From NCBI RefSeq assembly GCF_036014175.1, contig NZ_CP107917.1, positions 8,060,001-8,124,000 of the forward strand: a stretch of DNA of 64,000 nucleotides. The letters run 5' to 3'. Source of the stretch: Streptomyces sp. NBC_00443. Its GTDB lineage: Bacteria > Actinomycetota > Actinomycetes > Streptomycetales > Streptomycetaceae. The position numbers and the translations under genes were made by a program. This document shows positions 1 to 8,467 of this stretch, one piece after another. Under the pieces are notes generated by a model. The model saw nothing but the letters and a program-made list of their open reading frames with translations. It was not told the origin of the DNA and did no database searches. Numbering within the stretch: position 1 is the stretch's first letter; each line of letters begins with the position of its first letter.

Positions 1-134
1 ACGACACCCCACGCATACAGCGCGAGCCCCACCAGACAGGCGACGAGGAAGAACGGGTCCGCGGACCACGCGAGCCCCCGCTCCAGCGTGAACGGCGGCA
101 GATCCATCATCATGCCGTGCCCGCTGTGATCCAT
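1..134 (-). CDS. Cytochrome c oxidase assembly protein, CtaG family (5' end only)
   Basis: Only the first 44 codons lie in the window; the gene runs off the left edge. Translation begins MDHSGHGMMMDLPPF and passes into a hydrophobic stretch around residues 28-44, the start of the first membrane span. The His/Met-rich amino end and LPPF segment are typical of actinobacterial caa3-type CtaG proteins, polytopic membrane proteins that help build the copper site of cytochrome oxidase. The ATG is preceded by AGGAG at a good distance. Family assignment is by recognition of this short amino end, so it is moderately sure. Confidence 0.6.
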   Translation of the reverse strand, partial: MDHSGHGMMMDLPPFTLERGLAWSADPFFLVACLVGLALYAWGV

Positions 135-190
135 CCGCCCGGCTCCTGTTTCGTGGGGGTTGTGCAAGTCTGTCCGCACACAGACTAGAA

Positions 191-222
191 CTGCCCCCGG
201 TCGGCATGGCGACCGGGGGCAG
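191..222 (-). terminator. Hairpin terminator after the phosphofructokinase gene
   Basis: A perfect 13-bp inverted repeat (191-203 with 210-222) with a 6-nt loop lies 22 bp past the stop codon of the phosphofructokinase gene. No clean U-run follows, as is common in Streptomyces terminators. Confidence 0.65.
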
Positions 223-243
223 CTGTTCAGGGGCGAACCGCAG

Positions 244-1269
244 CTACAGCACGCACTCAGCCTCTTCGTACCGGTTTTCCGGCACGGTCTTCAGCGTCTG
301 CACGGCCTCCGCAAGGGACACCATCTCGATGTCGGTCCCGCGAAGTGCGGTCATCTTGCCGAACTCACCCCGGTGCACGGCCTCCACCGCGTGCCACCCG
401 AACCGGGTCGCGAGCACCCGGTCGTAGGCGGTGGGCGTACCACCCCGCTGCACATGCCCGAGGATCACCGGCCGGGCCTCCTTGCCCAGGCGCCCCTCCA
501 GCTCGATGGACAGCTGACGGGCGATCCCGGCGAACCGCTCATGCCCGTAGATGTCCTTGCCGCCCTCGTCGAACTCCATGGAGCCGGGCCGCGGCTTGGC
601 CCCCTCGGCCGCCACGACGATCGCGAAGCGCTTGCCCGCCTCGAACCGCTCACCGACGACCCGGCTCAACTCCTCGATGTCGAAGGGCCGTTCCGGCACG
701 ACGATGGCGTGCGCGCCGGCCGCCATGCCGGAGTGCAGCGCGATCCAGCCGGTGTGCCGGCCCATGACCTCGACCACGAGCACCCGCTGGTGGGACTCGG
801 CGGTGGTCTTGAGCCGGTCCAGGGCCTCGGTCGCAACGCCCACGGCCGTGTCGAAACCGAAGGTGACGTCCGTGACCGCGATGTCGTTGTCGATGGTCTT
901 CGGCACACCCACGACGGGCAGGCCGCTGTCCGACATCAGCCGGGCCGCCTTCAGTGTGCCCTCGCCGCCGATCGGGATGATCGCGTCGAGGCCGAGCTCC
1001 CCGAGATGGCCCTTCGCCCGCTCCACGCCGTCCCGCAGATGGGAGGGCTGGACCCGGGAGGAGCCGAGAATCGTGCCGCCGCGAGCCAGGATGCCGCTCA
1101 CCGCGTCGAGGTCGAGCTTGAGGTAGTCGCACTCCAGAAGGCCCTTCCAGCCGTCCCGGAAGCCGATGACCTCGTCGCCGTGGTCGACGACGGCGCGGTG
1201 CACGACGGACCGGATGACGGCGTTCAGGCCGGGGCAGTCGCCGCCGGACGTGAGGACACCAATGCGCAT
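244..1269 (-). CDS. pfkA: ATP-dependent 6-phosphofructokinase
   Basis: 341 aa. It phosphorylates fructose-6-phosphate to fructose-1,6-bisphosphate, the committed step of glycolysis, in the cytoplasm. Visible family motifs: the amino-terminal nucleotide loop SGGDCPGLN, GGEGT (a Gly at the position that favours ATP over pyrophosphate), the catalytic PKTIDND, and GRHTGW in the sugar-phosphate site. The PKTID lysine with a glycine in GGEGT is the combination seen in the actinomycete ATP-PFK group. The start at 1269 (MRIGVLTSGG) matches the family; an upstream extension in frame to 1335 does not. A hairpin sits just before the ribosome-binding site. Confidence 0.93.
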   Translation of the reverse strand: MRIGVLTSGGDCPGLNAVIRSVVHRAVVDHGDEVIGFRDGWKGLLECDYLKLDLDAVSGILARGGTILGSSRVQPSHLRDGVERAKGHLGELGLDAIIPIGGEGTLKAARLMSDSGLPVVGVPKTIDNDIAVTDVTFGFDTAVGVATEALDRLKTTAESHQRVLVVEVMGRHTGWIALHSGMAAGAHAIVVPERPFDIEELSRVVGERFEAGKRFAIVVAAEGAKPRPGSMEFDEGGKDIYGHERFAGIARQLSIELEGRLGKEARPVILGHVQRGGTPTAYDRVLATRFGWHAVEAVHRGEFGKMTALRGTDIEMVSLAEAVQTLKTVPENRYEEAECVL

Positions 1270-1286
1270 AGCCCGAAAAACCTTCT

Positions 1287-1314
1287 CAACGTGGGCCGGG
1301 ACCGGACCACGTTG
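1287..1314 (-). promoter_or_regulatory. Leader hairpin upstream of pfkA
   Basis: Perfect 8-bp arms CAACGTGG and CCACGTTG enclose 12 nt and lie 18-45 nt before the pfkA start. In the transcript the hairpin is followed by AGAAGG, a short U run and the start codon, so it could affect translation or act as an attenuator. Its function is not known. Confidence 0.35.
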
Positions 1315-1469
1315 TCCGGCTCGAATCCCCGCCACCCTAGCGGCATCAGGGGGCGGGGCCGAACCCTGCGTCCGCCTGCTGGACGACCCCGCTCACCTGT
1401 GCGGACGCACCGTCAGACGGGCTGGTGACAGCAGCCTGGAACCCAGGTGTACGAGCCGGTGCCCGGACC

Positions 1470-2198
1470 TCAGGCGGGCTGCTGCGCGGCCGCGATGCGC
1501 TCGCCCCGGAGCGCCTCGTACCAGCGGTCGTCGGTCGGCGGCAGCGCGTTCACGTCGAGCGCGAGCTTCAGCAGCAGGTCGGCGATCAACGGGTTCCGGG
1601 CGAGCACCGGGCCGTGCATGTACGTACCGAAGACGGTGTCGTTGTACGCACCCTCCGTTCCGTCGCCCGTGCCGTTGCCGTTGCCGAAGCGGACCTTGGC
1701 GAGGGGGCGGGCGGTGGGGCCGAGGTGGGTGACGCCCTGGTGGTTCTCGAAGCCGGTCAGCGGGGGCAGACCGAGGCGCGGGTCGATGTCGCCGAGCACG
1801 TCACCGACGCACCGGGCCCCTTCACCGCGCACGGACACCACGTCGATCAGGCCGAGACCGGGCTCGCGCTGGCCGAGGTCGTTGATGAACTCGTGGCCGA
1901 GGATCTGGTAGCCGGCGCACACCGAGAACACGATGGCGCCGTTCTCGACGGCCCGTTGCAGACCGCCGTCCCGGCGCAGCCGCTCGGCCGCCAGCCGCTG
2001 CGGCCGGTCCTCGCCGCCGCCGATCAGGTAGATGTCGCCGGAGGTCGGGATCGGCTGGTCGCTGCGCACGTCGAGACGGGCCACGTCCAGGCCGCGCTGG
2101 CGCGCGCGGCGCTCCACGACGAGGACGTTGCCCTGGTCGCCGTACGTGCTGAGCAGGTCCGGGTAGATCCAGACGACCCGCAGTTGGTTGTCGCTCAC
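1470..2198 (-). CDS. gatD: Lipid II isoglutaminyl synthase, glutamine amidotransferase subunit GatD
   Basis: 242 aa. It releases ammonia from glutamine and passes it to MurT to amidate the alpha-carboxyl of D-Glu in the lipid II stem peptide, at the cytoplasmic face of the membrane. A class I GATase fold is visible, with nucleophile Cys94 in FSVCAGYQILG and the partner His195 in TYMHGP. Start is GTG, with GGGGA upstream. It lies 23 bp after murT on the same strand, the usual murT-gatD operon. No frame problems. Confidence 0.95.
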   Translation of the reverse strand: MSDNQLRVVWIYPDLLSTYGDQGNVLVVERRARQRGLDVARLDVRSDQPIPTSGDIYLIGGGEDRPQRLAAERLRRDGGLQRAVENGAIVFSVCAGYQILGHEFINDLGQREPGLGLIDVVSVRGEGARCVGDVLGDIDPRLGLPPLTGFENHQGVTHLGPTARPLAKVRFGNGNGTGDGTEGAYNDTVFGTYMHGPVLARNPLIADLLLKLALDVNALPPTDDRWYEALRGERIAAAQQPA

Positions 2199-2221
2199 TT
2201 AAGTCCCCTGAAGTCTCGTGC

Positions 2222-3460
2222 TCAGTTGCCGACGCGGCGGCGCAGGTCCTGGAACGCGGTGTAGTTCGCGATGACCTCGATCCGGCCCGGCGGGCACAGC
2301 TGTACGGCCTGGTCGAGGGTGTCGCAGACCTGGAACTGCTGGTTCGCGACCTCCAGCCGCACCGCGAGGTCGAGTCTGCGGTCGCCGACGACGCAGATCG
2401 GGTGCCCGGTCAGCCGCGTGTAGTCGACGTCCCACAGCCAGGAGGTGTCGGTGCCGTCGGCGCCGCGCGCGTTCACGGAGAGGATCACCGGGGTCGGCGG
2501 CGGGTCGATGAGGGAGAACGTCTCCAGCCAGCCGGCCGGGTTCTTGGCGAGCAGCAGCCGCAGGTCCCGGCCCTCGAACTGCACGACGTCGTAGCGCCCG
2601 GCGACGGCCTGTACCTGGTACATGCGTTCCAGGGCGACCTGCGGCGGCACTCCGAACACGGCGGCCACGGCGGCGGACGAGGCGGCGTTGGCCTTGTTGG
2701 CGCGCCCGGGCAGCTGGAGGTGAATGGGCCAGGCCGACCCGTGCGGGTCGAGGACGTGATCACCGGACAGCGCCCAGCTCGGCGTGGGACGCCGGAAGCC
2801 GCACTCACCGCAGAACCAGTCGTCGCCCGGCCGCTGCATCACACCGCCGCACGACGGGCAGGACCAGGCGTCGTCCTTCCACATCTGTCCGGCGGCGACC
2901 CAGATCACGTTCGGGGACGAGGAGGCCGCCCACACGACCAGCGGGTCGTCGGCGTTGGCGATGATCACGGCCTTCGAGCCGGCGAGCCCCTCGCGCCAGT
3001 TCTCGGCGAGCATGCGGGTCTCGGCGGCGCGGTCCAGCTGGTCGCGGGAGAGGTTGAGGAGCGCGATGCACTTGGGGTCGGTGTCCCGGGCGACCCCGGC
3101 GAGGTACTTCTCGTCGACCTCGATGACGCCGTAGCGAGCCTCCGAGCTGCCCGCGAGCGCCGAGGTGATACCGGCGGGCATGTTGGCGCCGAGGGCGTTG
3201 GAGACGACCGGCCCGGCGGCCCGCAGGGCCTCCGCGATGAGCCGGGTGGTCGTGGTCTTGCCGTTGGTCGCCGACACCAGGACCACGTCCAGGTTCTGCG
3301 CGAGCCGGGCGAGGAGGTCGGGGTCGAGCTTGAGTGCCACCCGGCCACCGATCACCGAACCGCTGCCGCGCCCCGCGGCACGCGACGCCGCCGCGACCGC
3401 CTTGCCCGCGGTCACGGCCAGCTTGGCCCGCGGCGAAAGCGGGTCCGAGTTGCCTGACAT
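2222..3460 (-). CDS. murT: Lipid II isoglutaminyl synthase, Mur ligase-like subunit MurT
   Basis: 412 aa. Mur ligase-type ATPase that activates the D-Glu carboxylate of lipid II for amidation with GatD. Residues 63-71 (SATNGKTTT) form the P-loop. Four cysteines, C201, C204, C217 and C220 (CPSC...CGEC), make the zinc ribbon inserted in MurT proteins. The carboxy-terminal third is the DUF1727 region that contacts GatD. Start ATG with GGAGGATCGAGG upstream. First gene of the murT-gatD operon, divergent from the deformylase gene. Confidence 0.95.
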   Translation of the reverse strand: MSGNSDPLSPRAKLAVTAGKAVAAASRAAGRGSGSVIGGRVALKLDPDLLARLAQNLDVVLVSATNGKTTTTRLIAEALRAAGPVVSNALGANMPAGITSALAGSSEARYGVIEVDEKYLAGVARDTDPKCIALLNLSRDQLDRAAETRMLAENWREGLAGSKAVIIANADDPLVVWAASSSPNVIWVAAGQMWKDDAWSCPSCGGVMQRPGDDWFCGECGFRRPTPSWALSGDHVLDPHGSAWPIHLQLPGRANKANAASSAAVAAVFGVPPQVALERMYQVQAVAGRYDVVQFEGRDLRLLLAKNPAGWLETFSLIDPPPTPVILSVNARGADGTDTSWLWDVDYTRLTGHPICVVGDRRLDLAVRLEVANQQFQVCDTLDQAVQLCPPGRIEVIANYTAFQDLRRRVGN

Positions 3461-3571
3461 CAGTCCTCGATCCTCCTTGCGTACGCGCCGCGCCTCTGCC
3501 TGACGGCAACGTGGTGGTGGTCAGCCTATCGAGATCCATTCGCACTCCCGAATCGCCGTACCCTTGCGGCC

Positions 3572-4126
3572 ATGCGAAACGGCTCCATTCCGGGCGCGCG
3601 CGGGCGCGTCCGTCCCCTCACCGTGCTCGGCGACCCGGTGCTGCAGGCACCCTGCAAGGATGTCACCGACTTCGGCCCCGAATTGGCGACGCTGGTGGAG
3701 GACTTGTTCGCGACGATGTACGCGGCGCGTGGCGTGGGCCTCGCCGCGAACCAGGTCGGCGAGCCGCTGCGGGTGTTCGTCTACGACTGCCCGGACGACG
3801 AGGACGTCCGGCACCTGGGCCATGTGGTGAACCCGCGGCTGGTGGAGGCGGACGGCGTGGTGCTGCGGGGGCCGGAGGGCTGCCTGTCCCTGCCGGGCCT
3901 GGAAGCGGGCACGGAGCGGTACGACCATGCGGTCGTCGAGGGTTTCACGGTGACGGGGGAGCCGGTGACGATCCACGGCACGGGGTTCTTCGCACGCTGC
4001 CTGCAGCACGAGTACGACCACTTGGAGGGCGGCCTCTACGCGGACCGCGTAACGGGCTGGCGCCGCAGACGCCTGATGCGACAGGTGGCCCGAGCCCCTT
4101 GGCGCAGGCCGACGCTGCCTGCCTAG
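3572..4126 (+). CDS. def: Peptide deformylase
   Basis: 184 aa. It removes the formyl group from the initiator methionine of nascent proteins. All three metal/active-site motifs are intact: GVGLAANQVG (54-63), EGCLS (102-106, metal ligand Cys104) and HEYDH (146-150, two His ligands and the catalytic Glu). The ATG at 3572 has no recognisable Shine-Dalgarno sequence, and TACCCT lies 7 nt upstream, so a leaderless or very short leader is possible. Streptomycetes carry several def paralogues and nothing here says which one this is. Confidence 0.93.
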   Translation: MRNGSIPGARGRVRPLTVLGDPVLQAPCKDVTDFGPELATLVEDLFATMYAARGVGLAANQVGEPLRVFVYDCPDDEDVRHLGHVVNPRLVEADGVVLRGPEGCLSLPGLEAGTERYDHAVVEGFTVTGEPVTIHGTGFFARCLQHEYDHLEGGLYADRVTGWRRRRLMRQVARAPWRRPTLPA

Positions 4127-4132
4127 GCACCG

Positions 4133-4777
4133 TCAGAACCCGGGGCCGCCCACCTTGTCCCCGGCGGCAGCCAGCCGTCCCCACAACAGATCGGCCAGAC
4201 TGCGTACCAACTCCGCCCGCGAGCAGGGTCGTTCCCCGAGCCACCAGTCGCCCGCGGCATGCATCATGCCGACGATCCCGTGCCCCCACACCCGGGCCAG
4301 CTGCTGACTCCCGGGCCCGAGATCCAGCCGCTCCTCGATGACGGTGGCCAGTTCCTCGCCCATCCTGCGGAGCAGCGGCGCCGAGTGCTTGCCGACGTCG
4401 AATCCAGGGTCTCCCGGCTGGCCCCCCTCCGCCGGATGCATCAGGAACCGGTACACCTGAGGCCGCGCCTCGATCGCCGCGAGGTAGGTGTCCAACGTGG
4501 CCTCGACACGCTCACGCCGGTCCGCGGGGGCGTCCAGCGCCGCCCGCAGGGAGTCGAGCAAGGCGTCCGTGTGTCTCATGGCCAACGCCGCGTAAAGTCC
4601 GCCCTTGTCACCGAAGTGCCGGTACAGAATCGGCTTCGTGATCCCCGCCTCGGCCGCGATCGCGTTCATCGAGGCCTGCGGGCCGTCGCGAAGCACCACT
4701 CTGTCGGCGGCCTCCAGCAGCTCGCGCCGACGGCGGTCGGCGGACCGCTGTTGCTCGGTCCGCTGTGTGGTGTCCAT
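4133..4777 (-). CDS. TetR family transcriptional regulator
   Basis: 214 aa. An amino-terminal TetR helix-turn-helix occupies roughly residues 15-62 (AIAAEAGITKPILYRHFGDKGGLYAAL); the rest is an all-helical ligand-binding region. It is divergent from an acyl-CoA dehydrogenase gene across a 180-bp gap holding two GTTAC/GTAAC-type palindromes, so it is probably a local repressor responding to an acyl-CoA or fatty acid. The ligand is inference. Start ATG with GGGGAG upstream. Confidence 0.88.
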   Translation of the reverse strand: MDTTQRTEQQRSADRRRRELLEAADRVVLRDGPQASMNAIAAEAGITKPILYRHFGDKGGLYAALAMRHTDALLDSLRAALDAPADRRERVEATLDTYLAAIEARPQVYRFLMHPAEGGQPGDPGFDVGKHSAPLLRRMGEELATVIEERLDLGPGSQQLARVWGHGIVGMMHAAGDWWLGERPCSRAELVRSLADLLWGRLAAAGDKVGGPGF

Positions 4778-4873
4778 GAGCTCTCCCCACCCGTGGTGAA
4801 TCGATGACGCATGCGCAAACTAACACTCAACCAGCCGCAATCATCGAACGGACTGCCGACCGGCCATGGCGGG

Positions 4874-4921
4874 TTGACTTTATCTACCCACGAGTAACAA
4901 ACTAAGGTTACCGCTAGTAAC
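4874..4921. promoter_or_regulatory. TetR operator and promoter region before the acyl-CoA dehydrogenase gene
   Basis: A perfect palindrome GTTAC-CGCTA-GTAAC lies at 4907-4921 and a degenerate copy ending GTAAC at 4884-4898. A -35-like TTGACT sits at 4874-4879. The arrangement fits repression of the downstream acyl-CoA dehydrogenase gene by the divergently encoded TetR protein. Confidence 0.5.
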
Positions 4922-4957
4922 AAGCATCAAGCATGCACGTACGCCGCTGGAGGGGAC

Positions 4958-6187
4958 ATGGCCGAGTTCACCATGGAGCTCAACGACGAACAGAAGGAGG
5001 TCCGGGACTGGCTGCACGGCTTCGCGGCCGATGTGATCCGCCCCGCGGCCGCCGAATGGGACGAGCGTGAGGAGACTCCCTGGCCGGTCATCCAGGAGGC
5101 CGCGAAGGTCGGCATCTACTCGCTCGACTTCTACGCCCAGCAGTACTTCGACCAGACCGGTCTCGGCATCCCCATGGCGATGGAGGAGCTGTTCTGGGGT
5201 GACGCGGGCATCGCCCTGTCGATCGTCGGCACCGGCCTCGCCGCCGTCGGCGTCCTCGCGAACGGCACCGAGGAGCAGATCGGCACCTGGGTGCCCCAGA
5301 TGTACGGCGATGCCAACGATGTCAAGCTTGCCGCGTTCTGCTCCTCCGAGCCCGATGCCGGCTCCGACGTGGCCTCGATGCGCACCCGTGCCGTCTACGA
5401 CGAGGCCAAGGACGAGTGGGTGATCAACGGCACGAAGACCTGGGCGACCAACGGCGGTATCGCCAACGTCCACGTGGTCGTCGCGGTCGTCGACCCGGAC
5501 CTGGGTTCCAAGGGTCACGCGTCCTTCATCGTCCCGCCGAACACGCCGGGCCTGGCCCAGGGCCAGAAGTTCAAGAAGCACGGCATCCGTGCCTCGCACA
5601 CCGCCGAGGTCGTCCTGGACAACGTGCGGGTGCCGGGTTCCTGCCTGCTGGGCGGCAAGCAGAAGCTGGACGAGCGGCTGGCGCGGGCCCGTGAGCGGGC
5701 CAAGGCGGGCGGCGGCGAGCGGGTGAAGAACGCGGCGATGGCCACGTTCGAGGCCTCGCGGCCGGCCGTCGGCGCGATGGCCGTGGGTACCGCCCGTGCC
5801 GCGTACGAGGTCGCCCTCGACTACGCGATGACGCGGGAGCAGTTCGGGCGGCCGATCATCGACAACCAGGGTGTGGCCTTCCAGCTGGCCGAGATGGCGA
5901 CGCAGATCGATGCCGCGCGGCTGCTGGTGTGGCGTGCCTCCTGGATGGCGGTCAACGGGAAGCCGTTCACGGCGGCCGAGGGGTCGATGTCGAAGCTGTT
6001 CGCGAGTGAGACGTCGAAGAAGGTCACGGCTCAGGCGATACAGATCCTCGGGGGCAACGGCTACACCCGGGAGTACCCGGTGGAGCGGATGCACCGGGAC
6101 AGCGCGATCTACACGATCTTCGAGGGCACGAGCGAGATTCAGCGGCTGGTGATCGCCCGTACGCTGTCGGGCATGTCGATCCGGTAG
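4958..6187 (+). CDS. Acyl-CoA dehydrogenase
   Basis: 409 aa, full length for the family. It oxidises an acyl-CoA to the trans-2-enoyl-CoA with FAD. Visible: the middle-domain FAD-binding segment SSEPDAGSD...TKTWATNGG and the carboxy-terminal FEGTSEIQ with the catalytic Glu near residue 389. GGAGGGG precedes the ATG. The residue context resembles the FadE25/short-branched group, but chain length cannot be fixed from sequence. A TetR gene is divergent and a strong hairpin follows. Confidence 0.9.
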   Translation: MAEFTMELNDEQKEVRDWLHGFAADVIRPAAAEWDEREETPWPVIQEAAKVGIYSLDFYAQQYFDQTGLGIPMAMEELFWGDAGIALSIVGTGLAAVGVLANGTEEQIGTWVPQMYGDANDVKLAAFCSSEPDAGSDVASMRTRAVYDEAKDEWVINGTKTWATNGGIANVHVVVAVVDPDLGSKGHASFIVPPNTPGLAQGQKFKKHGIRASHTAEVVLDNVRVPGSCLLGGKQKLDERLARARERAKAGGGERVKNAAMATFEASRPAVGAMAVGTARAAYEVALDYAMTREQFGRPIIDNQGVAFQLAEMATQIDAARLLVWRASWMAVNGKPFTAAEGSMSKLFASETSKKVTAQAIQILGGNGYTREYPVERMHRDSAIYTIFEGTSEIQRLVIARTLSGMSIR

Positions 6188-6201
6188 CGCCGCAGAGGTC
6201 T

Positions 6202-6229
6202 GCCGCAGGGCGCCCTCGCGCCCTGCGGC
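6202..6229. terminator. Hairpin terminator between convergent genes
   Basis: Perfect 12-bp arms (6202-6213 with 6218-6229) and a CCTC loop lie between the acyl-CoA dehydrogenase stop and the end of the convergent small gene, so it can serve both strands. Confidence 0.7.
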
Positions 6230-6235
6230 GCTCTT

Positions 6236-6472
6236 CTACGGTGCGGTGCCGCTGCTGTGCGCGATGCACGCCACATCGATGCGGTCCGCGAGCTTCGCCA
6301 GCTCGATGGTCAGCGCAGCCACCGTGTCCTCGTCGAGCCCGTCCTCCCCGGCCTCGACAAGGTGCAGCCACCGACCCCCCACCGTGCGCAGCAGCTTGCT
6401 CACATCGGAGGCAGCCACCTGCAAGGTCCCGCGGTCATCGACGATCAGCGGCAGAGTAACTTCGCGGTTCAC
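6236..6472 (-). CDS. Conserved small protein of unknown function
   Basis: About 78 aa if translation starts at the GTG at 6472 (VNREVTLPLIVDDRG). I do not recognise a named domain. The protein is acidic and has a helical carboxy half (LDEDTVAALTIELAKLADRIDVACIAH). The reading frame stays open further upstream, but starting at 6562 would overlap the end of the dehydrogenase gene. It lies 25 bp after that gene on the same strand and may be cotranscribed. The start is uncertain because no clear ribosome-binding site is seen. Confidence 0.5.
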   Translation of the reverse strand: MNREVTLPLIVDDRGTLQVAASDVSKLLRTVGGRWLHLVEAGEDGLDEDTVAALTIELAKLADRIDVACIAHSSGTAP

Positions 6473-6497
6473 ACCCGGGATCGTAGTCGCGCGGCGC

Positions 6498-7892
6498 TCA
6501 CGCACCCTGCCAAACCGTGGTGATGTTGCAGAACTCGCGGATTCCGTGCCCGGACAGCTCACGCCCGTATCCGGACCGCTTCACTCCGCCGAACGGGAAC
6601 GCCGGATGGGACGCCGTCATCCCGTTGACGTACACGCTTCCGGCCTCCAGATCCCGTACGAACCGGTCGACCTCGGCCTCGTCGCGCGTCCACACGTTCG
6701 AACTCAGTCCGAAGGGTGAGTCGTTGGCGATCAGTACCGCCTCGTCCAGGTCGTCGGCCCGGTACAGCGTGGCGACCGGCCCGAACGCCTCCTCGCGGTG
6801 GATCCGCATCTCGCGGGTGATGCCGGCGAGCACGGTGGGCGCGTAGTACCAGCCGGGCAGTTCGGGCCGCCGGAGCTGGTGGCCGCCGCACAGCACGGCC
6901 GCTCCGCTGCGCCGGGCGTCGTCGACGAGCTCCTCCAGGTCGTCCCGGCCCCGTTCGCTGGACAGCGGGCCGACGTCCGTCTCCTCCTGCGTCGGGTCGC
7001 CGACCACCAGCGCCTTCATGCCCTCCACGAACCGCTCGGCGAACGCCTCGTAGACGTCCGTGTGCACGATGAACCGCTTGGCGGCGATGCACGACTGCCC
7101 GGTGTTCTGCACGCGCGCGGTCACCGCGATCTGCGCGGCACGGTCGACGTCGGCCGACGGCATCACGACGTACGGGTCGCTGCCGCCCAGTTCCAGCACC
7201 GTCTTCTTGACCATCTCCCCGGCGGTGGCGGCGACCGCGCGGCCGGCCGGCTCGCTGCCGGTGAGGGTGGCCGCCCTGACGCGCTCGTCGCGCAGGATCT
7301 CGTCGACCTGTCCGGAGCCGACGAGCAGCGTCTGGAAGCAGCCCTCCGTGTAGCCCGCGCGGTGGAACAGGTCCTCCAGGTAGAGGGCGGTCTGGGGGAC
7401 GTTCGAGGCGTGCTTGAGGAGGCCGACGTTGCCCGCCATCAGTGCCGGGGCCGCGAAGCGGATCACCTGCCAGAGCGGGAAGTTCCACGGCATCACCGCG
7501 AGCACCGGACCCAGCGGCCGGTAGCGGACCCGGACCCGCGAGGCGCCCGAGTCCTTGACGTCGGAGTCCGGCGGCTCCTCGTCGGCGAGCAGTTCCTCGG
7601 CACGGTCGGCGTACCAGCGCATCGCCTTGGCGCACTTGGCGACCTCCGCACGCGACTGCTTGATGGGCTTGCCCATCTCGGTGGTCATCGTCCGGGCGAT
7701 GTCGTCCTGGTCCTCCTCCAGGAGACTCGCGGCCTGGACCAGCAGGCGAGCCCGGTCGGCGAAGCTGGTCGTCCGGTACGTGCGGAACGTGGCCTCGGCG
7801 AGCTGGAGCCTGCGCTCGATCTCCTCTGCGCCCATGGCCTCGTACGTCTTGAGCGTCTCGCCGTTCGCCGGGTTCACCGTCGCGATGGGCAT
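6498..7892 (-). CDS. gabD: NAD(P)-dependent succinic semialdehyde dehydrogenase
   Basis: 464 aa. Aldehyde dehydrogenase superfamily enzyme, closest in pattern to GabD1-type succinate-semialdehyde dehydrogenases, which feed GABA carbon into the TCA cycle. Visible: PWNFPLWQ in the cofactor domain, the general base Glu in LELGGSDPY, and the catalytic Cys in NTGQSCIAAKR. AGGAGGT precedes the ATG at 7892. No gabT or permease is adjacent, so the substrate is inferred from the family only. Confidence 0.85.
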   Translation of the reverse strand: MPIATVNPANGETLKTYEAMGAEEIERRLQLAEATFRTYRTTSFADRARLLVQAASLLEEDQDDIARTMTTEMGKPIKQSRAEVAKCAKAMRWYADRAEELLADEEPPDSDVKDSGASRVRVRYRPLGPVLAVMPWNFPLWQVIRFAAPALMAGNVGLLKHASNVPQTALYLEDLFHRAGYTEGCFQTLLVGSGQVDEILRDERVRAATLTGSEPAGRAVAATAGEMVKKTVLELGGSDPYVVMPSADVDRAAQIAVTARVQNTGQSCIAAKRFIVHTDVYEAFAERFVEGMKALVVGDPTQEETDVGPLSSERGRDDLEELVDDARRSGAAVLCGGHQLRRPELPGWYYAPTVLAGITREMRIHREEAFGPVATLYRADDLDEAVLIANDSPFGLSSNVWTRDEAEVDRFVRDLEAGSVYVNGMTASHPAFPFGGVKRSGYGRELSGHGIREFCNITTVWQGA

Positions 7893-7968
7893 GACCGACC
7901 TCCTGGGAGCGGGCTGATGCTTCGACCTTCCCGCGCGGCGGTGGCTACCGCAACGCGTGTACGGCCGC

Positions 7969-8451
7969 TCAGGCCGAGTGCTCCGCCAGCCGGTCGAGAA
8001 ACGCGGCCTGGGCCTTCACGATGACCTCGCGCGCCCGGTCGACGCCCAGCCATGCCACCCGGTCGAGCTCCGGGAACTCCTGGGTCCGTCCCGAGCGCGG
8101 CGGCCACTCCATCACGAACGTGCCGGGGACGACCGTCGCCGGGTCGAGGTCCGCCTCGACGGCCCACACCGTGACGATCTTTCCGCCCGACTGCTTCACC
8201 TCGCCGAGGGGTACGGCCTCACCGTCGGGCGGCGCCAGCCCCAGCTCCTCCTGGAACTCGCGCCGGGCCGCGTCCCAGGCGGGCTCGTCGGGGTCGTACT
8301 CGCCTTTGGGGACCGTCCACGCCCCGGCGTCTCGCTTGGCGAAGAACGGGCCGCCCATATGGCCGAGCAACACTTCCAGACCGTCATCGGTGTGGCGGAA
8401 CAGCAGCAGGCCCGCGCTGCGCTTCTCGCGCTTCTCGCCGGACGGTGTCAC
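7969..8451 (-). CDS. Nudix hydrolase
   Basis: 160 aa. The complete Nudix box is present: Gly-Glu-Tyr at the start, REFQEELG at the end, with the spacing Gx5Ex7REx2EExG. The region before it (GPFFAKRDAGAWTVPKGEYDP) is typical of MutT/diadenosine-type Nudix enzymes that cleave nucleoside diphosphate-linked substrates. It lies 16 bp after the DNA ligase gene on the same strand, which suggests a shared transcript. The substrate is not predictable. Confidence 0.87.
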   Translation of the reverse strand: MTPSGEKREKRSAGLLLFRHTDDGLEVLLGHMGGPFFAKRDAGAWTVPKGEYDPDEPAWDAARREFQEELGLAPPDGEAVPLGEVKQSGGKIVTVWAVEADLDPATVVPGTFVMEWPPRSGRTQEFPELDRVAWLGVDRAREVIVKAQAAFLDRLAEHSA

Positions 8452-8467
8452 GGCTTCACCTCCGCGG

